A DNA stretch of 64,000 bases from Argyresthia goedartella (taxonomy: Eukaryota; Arthropoda; Insecta; Lepidoptera; Argyresthiidae), in NCBI GenBank assembly GCA_949825045.1, contig OX463814.1, positions 38,024,383-38,088,382 of the forward strand, read 5' to 3'. A program made the position numbers and the translations under genes. Of the stretch, positions 24,043-34,573 are shown one piece after another; within the stretch, counting starts at the first letter, position 1; every line of letters begins with the position of its first letter. Below the pieces are notes generated by a model. The model did not search any database, was not told where the DNA came from, and saw only the letters and a list, made by a program, of their open reading frames with translations.

Positions 24043-24469
24043 AATAAAAACAACAAGAAATTTTGTCAAGCGCGAACATTGAATTTTTCACACTTTTCAC
24101 ACACTCACATCACAGTGTTTTGTAACCAACCTGTCAACGATTATAAATAAACTCAAAATAAAAGTTAATTTACGTACTTTTGCTTTTGAATCCACGCTGT
24201 TCAAGCAAAAGTTAGCCACCACCAATTTTTTGTTAGATTTGTTAGCTTATGTCAAATATTGTTAGTAAACACCGAGAAGTTATACCGGTTTACTTTTTGT
24301 TAGTTTTTCTTGTTATTAAGCACGATTAACCGCAAATTTAAATTAATATTACCATAAATAAAGCACACGTGCCTAATGGCCTTGACCTTTTTTCTTATTC
24401 ATTCCTTTCCTTGTTTTTGAGTGCACCTGCGTGTGACCGGTACACAGACACACCCACATAAACAGATAA

Positions 24470-24612
24470 CGGCGTATGCGGGGTAGCGGCGGGGTACAGT
24501 GACAAAGCGCATGCAATATGCACATGCGCATGAAAGAGAAAGAAGTCATCGCGTTACTATGGTTACGACCTGACCTGTACACACACATACAATCAAATCG
24601 CAACGTATGAGT
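24470..24612. repeat. Segment duplicated within the hAT composite (copy 1)
   Basis: GCGGGGTAGCGGCGGGGTAC ... GTGACAAAGCGCATGC ... CGCGTTACTATG corresponds to 27445-27545 in the same orientation. The trailing ACTATGGTTACGACCTGAC and the CATACAATCAAATCG block recur at 25967-26022. Confidence 0.75.
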
Positions 24613-24678
24613 GTCGTGTAGCGACAAGAACCTAAACAGAACCTAACAAGAAACAACAACCAGGATAAAATTTAGGAA

Positions 24679-25530
24679 TGACAGTTTATTATTTGTATAT
24701 TATAATGACAGTTTTTATAAAAATGAAATGAGGATGAGGCTGAATGAGGTGACACAGGTTTTTTAAAAGATACAGGTATTGATATAAAAAAAAGGGAGCG
24801 AAGGATACGGAGAGTAGGAGACAGAAAAGGGAGCACGCGGCGGTGGTGCCCAGAGCCTGGAGTAGTGGCGTAGTTGGTGATCCGGAGGTGGTGAAGGAGG
24901 TGGCTTGAAGGCAGCCGCCCCTCAAGATGTAGGTGATTGGAGACGGCAGCACGACGGGGTATAAATGGTTGGCAGCACGTCAGGATATAGGTATTTGGAG
25001 ACGGCAGTAAGGCAACAGCAGCAAGCCGTATGGGTGGCTGGAGACGGCAAAAAGGCAGCAGCAGCAGACAGTCAGCGACTCAACAGAGGCTCGCAGGATC
25101 CCGGGGCAGTGCGGCCCCGGGATAAGGCCTTTAGGTGAAGCTTCTTCTTTCAGAGCTGAAGTAAGACTCCCGAATTTCAGAAATGTTCCGCTCTTATACC
25201 CTTTTTGGAGAGTTCTAAAAATTATTTAAATTAAAAGCAATTTTTGTGAATGGCCAAGAGGGAAAAAGTATTTTTGTAAAAGTATTGAAGTAAACATATC
25301 AGACCGCTAACGAGTTTGAATGGACATTGCCATGACAACCAGATAAACAACAACATCGTGTCAGACAACAACATATGTCAGATTTTGGTTTCAGGCTCGT
25401 AATAGAGAAAATAACAAGATCACATAGCCAAAATTACATAACAGCGATAGATAAAAAGGTAGCGCACCAGCGCGCACGAAGCCCGAGATTGCAGAGTTTC
25501 GGAGAAAGCCAAATACAAGATCACCCAAGG
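24679..25530. other. Purine-rich block of unknown origin
   Basis: A markedly G/A-rich stretch with three spaced GGAGACGGCA motifs, CAG reiterations and a palindrome around ATCCCGGGGC / GCCCCGGGAT. It begins TGACAGTTTATTATT and could be a solo LTR or other element, but I could find no duplicated flanks or second copy. Confidence 0.3.
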
Positions 25531-25737
25531 TAAGCCCCTTCGACATTGATTTAGAAGTGCTGATTGTATGAAAATACGAAGTGAAAATGATTTGTTATTG
25601 TGTTCTTATGGTTTAAAACGTTACAGGGTCCTATGAAAATAAAGGTGATACGAAATATCCAGAGATATATGAGATCAATGCCGACCATCAACGCAGACTG
25701 GAAAATGGCATGTAAGTAGCATTACACTACATGAGTT
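25530..25737 (+). other. Possible splice-flanked segment, function unknown
   Basis: CAAG|GTAAGCC at about 25530 and TTACAG|GG at about 25627 look like a donor/acceptor pair, and GGCAT|GTAAGTAG at about 25712 like a second donor. The intervening 28-codon frame matches nothing I know. It could belong to the hAT gene or be chance. Confidence 0.2.
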
Positions 25738-26250
25738 AAAAAAAAATGGCGGCTTTTGCGCAGGTACAATGTTAGACAAAGGTGTTAACGCGATTGCGCA
25801 TTATCCACAATACTTACGATTTTTATTTGGAGGTATTATTTTTGATCACTTAAATTTAGATTTTTCAGTAAACTGTGAACCCCTAAATAAATGATTTGTC
25901 ACCTGTGTCAAATGTATTTATTTTTTACATTTTTTAAAAGAAAAAAGTCTTTAAGATTGAATCAAGTTACTATGGTTACGACCTGACATGTACACACACA
26001 TACAATCAAATCGACACGTATGATTTAAAAAAAAATGGCGGCTTTTGCGCAGGTACAATGTTAGACAAAAGTGTTAACGCGATTGCGCATTATCCAAAAT
26101 ACTTACGATTTTTATTTGGAGGTATTATTTTTGATCACCTAAATTTAGATTTTTCAGTAAACTGTGAACCCCTAAATAATAGATTTGTCACCTGTGTCAA
26201 ATGTATTTATTTTTTACATTTTTTAAAAGAAAAAAGTCTTTAATATTGAG
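25738..26250 (+). repeat. Direct duplication of about 220 bp
   Basis: The block starting ATGGCGGCTTTTGCGCAGGT at about 25746 is repeated at about 26034 with only a handful of differences through ...GTCTTTAA. Spacer 25967-26028 contains a copy of the 24555-24605 motif. One copy has a 61-codon open frame (26058-26243) that the other lacks because of a substitution to TGA, so it is not credible as a gene. Confidence 0.9.
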
Positions 26251-26263
26251 TCAATGTACTATA

Positions 26264-26799
26264 CAGTGTGATTCTTCATAAACTGGACATATTAAATAAG
26301 GTTAAAGTGGACCATATTTTATCGACAAAAAAATGTTTCAAAAAAATCCCACCCATCCTAATTTTTTTTACAGGCATTTGATTTTAAATTTTCGTGACCA
26401 TGCACCAATTGCAAAAAAATATATAACTTCGGATTGAAAGGGTTGGTCGTGGTCAAATCAACTGGATTGTAACGATGAGGAGCAGGCAGTATTGCCAGTT
26501 ACAAAAAAATACCGAAAAAGTGTTAACTGCTTACTAAAATTACGCTTTGATTTTGAACAATTATGATTTTTCGACTATTTTTTTTAGTAATTGTAGTTTA
26601 ATTCAGAATTTGGTCCCCAATAAAGAACTTTCATATGACAAAATATTATTCTCTATCTCATTAGCTTTCAAATAGCACCTACATTATGTTTCTAAGTTAA
26701 AAATAAGGGGAGTGGGATTTTTTTTTAACATTTTTTGTCAATAAAATAGGGTCTTCTTTAACCCTTATTAATATGTCCAGTCTATGAAGAATTACACTG
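26264..26799. repeat. Tc1/mariner-type MITE, 536 bp
   Basis: Starts CAGTGTGATTCTTCATA and ends with the inverse of CAGTGTAATTCTTCATA; the inverted repeats extend for about 90 bp (26264-26353 and 26710-26799). TA flanks both ends (26262-26263, 26800-26801), the target duplication of Tc1/mariner/IS630 elements. No transposase is encoded. Confidence 0.9.
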
Positions 26800-26984
26800 T
26801 ACACAAAATATAAAAGTTTAAAATTTAATATAATAATTTTTATACAATAATTTAGTAATAGGGTTTTATGACTGTTATTTTGTAGTTCTTTTAAATATGC
26901 GTCTTTTGACATCCTAAACATTCACGTAGCTCTAAAACTCACCAACACCATGGCGAATTCGGCGCGATCGGGAGTTCATAATTC

Positions 26985-27110
26985 ATATTTTTTTATTGCA
27001 CACATATAATTCAAATAACAAGACATAAATCAAAACAGTGTACAAGGACGAGCTTATCTCAAACAAGAGAACTCTTCCAGCAAGCCAAGTTAAGATGATA
27101 AAGGTTGAGT
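26985..27110 (-). repeat. Antisense LINE 3' end fragment (copy 1)
   Basis: GTGTACAAGGACGAGCTTAT followed by AACAAGAGAACTCTTCCAGC is the inverse of a LINE 3' UTR motif and is homologous to 28965-29020. Confidence 0.55.
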
Positions 27111-27444
27111 TCTTAACACGGACCCTAATAATAATATTTCGTTTGTCATGCTTCAATGAAAAGGAAAAAAATATTGAAAGCAAAAAAGTATTTATTCGTT
27201 CAATATGAACTGTCCTTGTAAGTTAAACACTGTCATTAATTGGCGTTATAATTTCAAAATGGTGCGATGGGAGCAGAAATTAGGCCAGGAGTTGCGAAAT
27301 CCTCTTCCATATCAGTAGACAAATCCGATTTAGAATCACTGCTGTCTGAGGCTGCTTGTTGGTATTTTAAACTCATTCATCCGTAATTTCATCGAGGGAT
27401 ACCCGGTTTCACACGACGATGCACGTATTTCAGGAAACAGCGTG

Positions 27445-27682
27445 TGTGGGCGGGGCGGGGTAGCGGGGGACAGAGAGTGACAAAGCGCATGCATGCGCGC
27501 GTGATAGAATAGCGCCACCGCGTTACTATGATGACGCGAATAAGTAGTTGTTGCTGTCAATCAACGAAAAGTAAACCTTAATGTACAAGAAAAACGATTA
27601 ATTTTGTATAGCAGACTGAATCAATGAACTAGCGGTTCGCAACCAATTAGCTACTTAAACGAATATCAACTAAAAGTAGCCT
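27445..27682. repeat. Segment duplicated within the hAT composite (copy 2)
   Basis: GGCGGGGTAGCGG ... GACAAAGCGCATGCATGC ... CGCGTTACTATGATGACG pairs with 24475-24570. Directly downstream lies a copy of the AATTTTGTATAGCAG block seen near 22410. Upstream on the minus strand (27240-27370) a 40-codon Ser/Asp-rich frame ends ...APIAPF; I could not link it to the hAT transposase. Confidence 0.6.
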
Positions 27683-28403
27683 CCCAAGTAACACAAAGCT
27701 GCACTATATAATTCCACATATGGTCCACATCGGTTGTTTGAGCAATTTAAAAGCATTATTAATGTTCACTCGTAGTCCAATAGCTGCATAATAAATAACG
27801 TGACCCAATATAATGCATTATGCTCTACTGTGATTCTATTTGGCGCTACACAGACGCCACAGATTCACTGATATGCAGCGTTTAGTATTGTTGTACGCTA
27901 TCAGCTGCAAAACTGAATTTGTGTGGACACAAATAGTGCAGTTTTCTGAATAAGGGTTCACGTGTGGACACAAATACTGCACTTTTCTGAATTATGGTCC
28001 ACAGGTGGACTTTTAAAACACTTGCATCTTAAGAGAGAACATGTGAACCTTTGTATTGCAAGCAATCACGATGTGAAGCTTATTAACAAAGATATAATGC
28101 TGTATGCTGCTTAAGCGTACACTTTTACGCCATTAGACAGCTGATACAGTATACTCGTATATCAGCATTACTAAAGGCCACAATCGTACCACGTGTGAAC
28201 TTTTAAGCAGTGACTTAACAGCGCACTGCTATTAATCTGTACACTCGTGCCCGTCAATTCAGACCTGGGCTGAATTATAGTACTTATGTGGGCATTTAGT
28301 CAGCTAGTTGAATTTTAATTGACCACGAATTAAATATTCTAAGACGCCGTGGCCTGCATTGATTATTTAGTGAGCTTATTTTAGTATTTTTATTTTAAAA
28401 AAA

Positions 28404-28823
28404 ATGTGGAAAGCCAAAGCAAAATCTGGTGGAATACGCCGTAAAATTAATGCAGAGTACTTAAAAATTATAGGAAAAAAAACGTCATTATCAGGAAGTG
28501 GTTCGAGCATTGGTGTAAGTCAAGCGTCAACAAGTGCGCAACCAACAGTGGATGAGGAGGGTTCCGTAACCGAAAGCATGTTTGATGAGGAACGTGCTCA
28601 AACGTCATTATCAGGAAGTGGTTCGAGCATTGGTGTAAGTCAAGCGTCAACAAGTGCGCAACCAACAGTGGATGAGGAGGGTTCCGTAACCGAAAGCATG
28701 TTTGATGATGAACTTTTTTTTAAGATCATAGACTTAGCGATCTTATTTTTTCGAACTATTAATTACGATCTGAGCCTCAATCACGAACGATTTCGATATC
28801 ATCAAACGTTTTCGAGAAAGTAG
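28404..28823 (+). CDS. Hypothetical protein with a duplicated 40-residue block
   Basis: 139 codons beginning MWKAKAKSGGIRRKINAEYL, a basic N-terminus, followed by two copies of a 40-residue Ser/Thr/acidic block (TSLSGSGSSIGVSQAST...). At DNA level the copies (28481-28588 and 28601-28708) are identical over 108 bp with a 120-bp period, a recent in-frame duplication. The remainder is AT-rich and ends at a TAG. It may be the N-terminal fragment of a protein of the 27683-30412 element. I recognise no domain. Confidence 0.4.
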   Translation: MWKAKAKSGGIRRKINAEYLKIIGKKTSLSGSGSSIGVSQASTSAQPTVDEEGSVTESMFDEERAQTSLSGSGSSIGVSQASTSAQPTVDEEGSVTESMFDDELFFKIIDLAILFFRTINYDLSLNHERFRYHQTFSRK

Positions 28824-28914
28824 GAAATTATATTTTGTCATAAAGAATAAGAATCACTGACATTTGACTTTTCGATAGTTTCCTATCGACTTTATTGTTA
28901 TTGTAATTGTAATT

Positions 28915-29035
28915 TCTTTATTGTACTCACATGACAGTAAAAATAGCTTTAGATAGAAAACACGTGTACAAAGGCGAGCTTATCTCTAATAAGAGATTTA
29001 TTCCAGCAAACCATGTTTTTTCGTGATCGGGCTAC
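28915..29035 (-). repeat. Antisense LINE 3' end fragment (copy 2)
   Basis: TTTCTTTATTGTACTCACAT then GTACAAAGGCGAGCTTATCT and ATTCCAGCAAACC: the inverse of a LINE 3' UTR, homologous to 26985-27110. Confidence 0.55.
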
Positions 29036-30069
29036 TGATAATTTGTTCTATGACAGATATTACCAATACAAACTACATTTCCCCAACGTAATTTTCTCCA
29101 AACATTTTTTTACATAACAAAAATATATCTGTGGGGCACAGTGGAACTTATATTAAGTTAATAGACCAAGGGATCTTAATTTTTAAAAGTCGGAATTTCA
29201 ACCTGGTAATTTGATCTAGTCTAGGACAGATATATATGAAGTATATTAAGTTTTTTTTTAAATGGCCTAATTTGGCAGCGGTTTGACGCGATCACATGAA
29301 AGTACGTTAGCCAAGCATCATACAAACGAAACACTACCTCAATATATACATATATAAATTGGTTAGTTACAGAAGACACGCGTTGTAGTAAAAACTAAAA
29401 ATAGGAATGCCATGCATGGTTTTAGCGTAGTTACAAAGGACCCCTAACAACTCGAATCCTTATCGGATTATCTGGAATACTGGCGTAGATGTGAAACTTT
29501 ACTGCCCTACATAGCGATCCGTGGCTGCTTTATTTACCACAAGTGCTTCCCTATGCAACTTAATGCTTCATTAGAAGCCACGGGTGGACATATTTAGAGC
29601 ACTTAGCATTAAATTAAAGTTTAAACTGACCACTCGTTTATCCGCCATTATAAAAGTACTTGAAGCGTATTATTGTAAATGTTTAGCTTTTATCCTTATT
29701 GGTTTGTTTTAGAAAACATCGGGTTGGCGTAAATAATAAATAAAAAAAAAACAACAGTTTACAACTTAAAATTATCATGTAAAAAATATATTTACTTGTA
29801 ATTGCATGTTTTATTTCACTTTTTTTCACGTATTTGTGGATATTATGAGGGCCCGTGAAAATTTTGACCCAAATATGTATGATATTTCACAATAAAGTTA
29901 CATTCCCGATAAAATGTTACACATCATAGCAGTAACTCAAAGTATTACTTACCTTAGAACTTATTATTTATCCTCAAAATGGCAACCGAAATGTAATCTT
30001 TTCTTTGTATCACGGAGTAACACTTCACCCTACTACAAATATTGTAAGGTATGCAAAAACATACCACAA
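29036..30069. other. Non-coding interior of the 2.7-kb element
   Basis: AT-rich, no coding frame or repeat boundary that I can support. Confidence 0.4.
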
Positions 30070-30584
30070 ATCAGTCCACAATTTCCCTGATAAGTTACTT
30101 TTAGCTTCTGTAAAGTATATTTGATGTCCACACTTATCCTTAGAGCTGCAAATCAACTATTATAAGTACCACGTGGCTTGTTAGGCAGTCAATATGCAGC
30201 CCTTGTAGGACCTGTTACCTTTAATAATGCTAATAAAATGCTATTAAAATGCAATTGTGCAGCTATGTGCTGCCAAATTTGTGCCCAAATCAGAGTTATA
30301 TCAGCTGCATATTAGGATATAAAGCTGATATGCAGCTACTTTCGGCAGCTAATGAGTCCAATGTGTACTGTTAAAATGCTGTTAGGCAGAACCTTTGTAT
30401 TACTTGGGCTGTATCGTCCGAGGAAAACGCTCAATTTTGTATGGCAATGAGAATTAATGATCTAGCGGTTTCATTCGAATTTGAAAACCAGTTATTGATT
30501 TTTTCGGATTTGAATCTTAATATTAGCAGTATCAAACCATTCGAATATTTGAATCATTCACAATCGCCCATCGTTACCCTAGGC

Positions 30585-31208
30585 CATGGCCGCCGTGTGA
30601 ATGAATGTTTTACTTCGAACTTGTTTATTTATGCTGCACTTGTTTTCATTATTTTTGAAATTTACCGACCTTAAGGAAGCGATACCGATGAAAATAATCC
30701 CTTGCTTGGCTTAATAATATTTGTGTTTTCATAATAAATTATGTACTTCTGGATGTAGGCTTTATAGATATGGTTTTGTTAACCTGAGGTAAAGAAGACC
30801 GCGCGAGCCCTTATAACCATTAAATAACCGACACTTTTTGTTTTCTCCTGGCTTACCAAAGCCATTTCAGAGTTCTAAAACCAACCTACCTATTTAGTAT
30901 ATAAAGTAGAATAGATCCCTCCAAACCCCTCCTCACCTAAGACCCCCCCCCCCCCCGCCCCCACCCCTACAAACATTGTTGCTGTGGTTGGTCAAAACCA
31001 TCAAATAAATGACTAAAACCTCCCCTTTTCGCCTCACAACGCATGGTGTAGCTAATTAATAATGGCAACAAATATAATGATCACCAAAATATTTTTTTCC
31101 TACCCAAAATGGATAAATGAACACCAAAAGTTGCAAAAAATATCAGGGCAAAATACTGCGGTAGCTTAGGTGAAGGGTAAAGTGTTACAATAGAAAGACG
31201 AAGAAGGG
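30585..31208. other. Intervening DNA with poly(C) run
   Basis: No gene. A run of about 16 C sits at 30943-30958 in a C-rich context. Around 31075-31130, ATGATCACCAAAATAT and CCAAAATGGATAAATG are inverse relatives of sequence at 34240-34300, so the LINE-A copy between them may have landed in or beside a repeat carrying these motifs. Confidence 0.45.
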
Positions 31209-34150
31209 TGTCAGTTGTTACAATAGAAAGACTGCTGATAGAGGTGGTTCTTTAATCTTAGTGAAAAATAATATTAAGGTGAAACAACGGAAAGATATTC
31301 TTGCACTTACTGTTGAAAGACAAATAGAGGTATCCTGTGTTGAGTTAGATAGCCATATTATTGTTTGTGTCTACAGACCACCGAGGGATGAAAAAGGCCA
31401 TGGCAATTTCGAAATATTTGAGAAAATTATGGAGGAAGCCCTCATTAAACTTTGTAATAACAGAAAAAAGTTAATTATTTGTGGCGATCTTAATGTAGAT
31501 CTGCTTGTAGATACAACACTGAAGCGACGATTAATAACTCTGTTCAAATCATTTAATTTATGTCATGTATTTCTAGAGCCGACTAGAATTACACTTACCA
31601 GCCAAACTTGCTTAGATAACGTTTTTTGTGACTGTGCATTCACAAGTAAAAGTGTAATTAACTGCTTACCCTCCGATCACAGTGGTCAAACAGTTTCATT
31701 CCCAATAACTATTAAGGATAAGACTGGTCTATCATTTTATAGGCCTATTACATCCCATAGACTAGAGACATATACGAAAAACTTAGATATAAATTTGCCA
31801 GTACCGGATTTTAATGAACAGAACCCAAACAAAATCTACTCAGACTTCTTCAACATTATTCAGACAGAATTCAATAAAGTTTTCAAATTAAAGAAAGTCA
31901 GTGACTACAACGGTAAATCTAAATTTAATGACTGGGCAACGTTTGGAATTCGTAAAAGTAGAGTTATCTTGTATGACCTTTATGATCAAAAAACCTATAA
32001 CTTTGATCGAAAATTTCATGACTATGTTAAAAAATATTCCAAAACTTTCAAGTTGGTTTGTAGAACTGCAAAAACTTTACACATTAATAGAAAAATTCAA
32101 AATTCAAATAATAGAATGAAAACAGTTTGGCAAATAATAAACCGCGAAACTGGCAAAGTTATACCAAGGGACAGTGATTTCTGCCTAAAGATAGGTGATG
32201 ATGTTGTTAAATCTAACGCTGATGTTGCTCGAGCTTTTGAAACATTCTTCACCAATGTACCCGTACTCACAACGGACCGTCTAAATTCATCTCCATTTGA
32301 AGCAGAGACTTTATTAAAAAATAACACTAGCGTCAGTAATGTATATTTAAAATTTCATCATGTATATCCCCAGGACATTGTCAAAACGTTTAAATTACTT
32401 AACTTAAAAAATACGGAAGACTTGTGGGGTATATCAGTCAAAGTCATTGGTTCAGTAATTCTAGTTATAGCCCCACACTTAGCTTATATATTCAATAAAT
32501 GTGTTGACGATGGGGCTTTTCCAGACCTCATGAAACACAGTAAACTTATACCGCTGTTCAAATCGGGAGATAAGGGCGATCCTTCAAATTTCAGACCAAT
32601 ATCTGTTCTTCCAACACTAAGTAAAATATTTGAAAAGATTATACTCAATCAAATGCTCTCACACTTCAACCGTACAAAACAACTCCACGCTAAACAATAT
32701 GGTTTCACTAGGGGTAAATCGACTACGGATGCAGGTATTACCCTTGTATCTCATATTTATTCTGCATGGGAGGCCGCACAGGATGCTATCGGAGTTTTTT
32801 GCGACCTGTCGAAGGCGTTTGATTGTGTTGATCATAATACGCTATTAATTAAATTAAATCATTACGGAGTTAGAAATAAAGCGTTGGATCTACTAAGATC
32901 ATACCTAAGCAATAGAATTCAAAAGGCAGAAGTTAACGGCGTAAAATCTGATGGATCGAGTGTTAAAATTGGCGTTCCACAAGGTTCCATATTAGGCCCT
33001 TTCTTATTCCTGGTATATATTAATGATCTGCCTTTCATGGTGGAGAAATTAACTGACATAGTGTTGTTTGCTGATGATACTTCACTGGTCTTCAAAATTG
33101 AAAGACAAAAAGGAGAATTTGATGATGTTAATGGTGTATTGTCTTTAACCTTGAATTGGTTCACAGTTAATAATTTATTGTTAAACGCTGGTAAAACCAA
33201 GTGTATCAAATTCTCACTTCCAAATGTCAGGCAAGTTGAGACCAGTTTAGTGCTAGACAACAACACGTTAGAATTAGTAAATGATACGAAGTTTCTTGGA
33301 ATAACCATTGATAGCAAATTGCAGTGGGGACCCCACATAGATAAATTGGCTGGTTAATTAAGTTCTGCGGCTTACGCTGTTAGGAACATCAGACAAAGCA
33401 CGGATGTGGCTACATCTAGGCTAGTATATTTTAGTTACTTTCATAGTGTGATGTCCTATGGTATCTTGTTGTGGGGGAAAGCAGCGGATATTCAAACAAT
33501 TTTTATTTTACAGAAAAGAGCTATTCGAGCAATTTATAATTTAAAACGAACAGACTCCTTATGAGAGCTTTTTAAAGAAATTGACATACTAACAGTAGCT
33601 AGTCAATTTATTTTCGAAAATATAATGTATGTACGCAAGAACCTTACAACATTTTCCAAACTTAGCGATAGCTGTAATGTTAACCTAAGAAATAATCACA
33701 GACTATGTGCGCCCCGTTTTAGTCTCGCGAAGGTTAGCAATTCTTTCAAGGGTCAGTGCATTCTCTACTACAATAAGATAACTCTGGAGATTTTGAAATT
33801 GCCACTTGAGCAATTTAAAAAGCATGTTAAAGCGACTTTGTCGAAAAAGGGATATTACAATGTTCAAGATTACTTAAATGACAGGACTGTATGGGGTTAA
33901 TCTGGCTCAACACAGACCTTGCTGTTAATAATTTTGTAATTATTTATTCCTGCTTATTAATCATAACAATTATTTTTTTCATATTTGTATTAGTTAAGCA
34001 CAACCTATTTTTAAAAGAGATCTAAAAATAAATCTGTGGGAGTTTCTACGCCCTTCTTCTCCCACAGTGGTCCAATGTAGAGAAGAGGCAAAAAATGACG
34101 TTTGCTAAGTATATGTAAATATCTACAGTAATAAAGTACTTTGACTATAA
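31209..34150 (+). mobile_element. LINE-A (Jockey/CR1-group non-LTR retrotransposon), 5'-truncated
   Basis: Homology to the antisense copy at 54749-57752 starts at about 31209, inside the endonuclease domain, so the copy lacks ORF1 and the 5' end. It ends at TAATAAAGTACTTTGACTAT near 34150. The 3' UTR carries CCCACAGTGGTCCAATGTAG, present in every copy in the window. A 16-bp string GTTACAATAGAAAGAC occurs both just upstream of the junction (31184) and inside the element (31222). Confidence 0.9.
31261..33900 (+). pseudogene. LINE-A ORF2: endonuclease-reverse transcriptase, two nonsense codons
   Basis: The main open frame is 31261-33357 (698 codons); the coding sense continues to about 33900 in the same frame through TAA at 33355-33357 and TGA at 33562-33564. 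Endonuclease motifs: VYRPP near residue 37, GDLNVD near 77, SDHSGQ near 143. Reverse transcriptase: LIPLFKSGDKGDPSNFRPIS, DLSKAFDCVDH, GVPQGSILGPFLFLVYINDL near 570 and FADDT near 603, with both catalytic Asp present. A C-terminal tail ending ...LNDRTVWG follows. The first endonuclease motif and upstream part are missing, and the two stops remove the tail, so this copy is probably dead. Confidence 0.9.
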
Positions 34151-34573
34151 AGGGGGTGAGCGAAGCGAAGCCCCCTTTATCCTTCATGTTAGGTTGAACA
34201 TGGAAGAACAACAAAAAATACTTAATACACAAAACATAAAAAGAAGTTTGGTGATCATTTATCCAAACACATTTTGGTGGACATTTATCCATTTTGGCAG
34301 TCATTTCGAATTATTGGTAGTAAAATAGGTGCGTTTTTGGTAATCGTTTAAACATAAGCCATTAATAATTTGCGATTTCACCTCTTGAATACAACCTGGC
34401 GTTAGCTAACGCCACTTTTCCGTTACAGGTTTTAAATTTTATTACCATGGCATAAGGTTCCAAATCGCGACCCGTCCCAACTTGCTTCGGTTTTTATTTT
34501 TTTATTTTTTTTTATTTTTATTTCCTGGGTCGTGTCGTGTTATGAAAACCAAATAAATAATCATTTCGGATTG
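34151..34573. other. Repeat debris between two LINEs
   Basis: Contains a palindromic AAGGGGG...CCCCCTTT around GCGAAGCGAAG (34150-34190), motifs inverse to 31075-31130, and a copy of the short dispersed repeat at 34410-34455 (CGTTAGCTAACGCCACTTTT). No gene. Confidence 0.45.

Larger units (their letters stand above)
27683..30412. mobile_element. 2.7-kb DNA element with CCCAAGTAAYACAAAG termini, class unknown
   Basis: CCCAAGTAACACAAAG at 27683 is mirrored by the inverse of CCCAAGTAATACAAAG ending at 30412, one mismatch in 16. Subterminal regions on both sides are rich in GCTGCAT/GCAGC and GTCCAC/GTGGAC motifs, including a tandem GTGTGGACACAAATA repeat near 27920-27990. A possible coding frame is at 28404-28823 and an antisense LINE end at 28915-29035. 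No clear target duplication was seen, so the superfamily is left open. Confidence 0.55.
22202..30576 (-). mobile_element. Composite 8.4-kb hAT transposon with nested insertions
   Basis: The ends are inverted: TAAAGATGCGCGATTGTGAA at 22202 and, in inverse, TAACGATGGGCGATTGTGAA ending at 30576, with two mismatches in 20. They are flanked by an exact 8-bp duplication CCCTAGGC (22194-22201 and 30577-30584), the target size of hAT elements. Inside, a minus-strand open stretch encodes a hAT dimerisation domain (23923-24042). The rest of the transposase is not recognisable. The interior contains a hairpin repeat, duplicated segments, a Tc1-type MITE, antisense LINE ends and a 2.7-kb DNA element. Confidence 0.8.

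Noticed and set aside
26058..26243. 61-codon open frame.
   Set aside because: The near-identical duplicate at 25770-25955 has a stop in the same frame, and no domain is recognisable.
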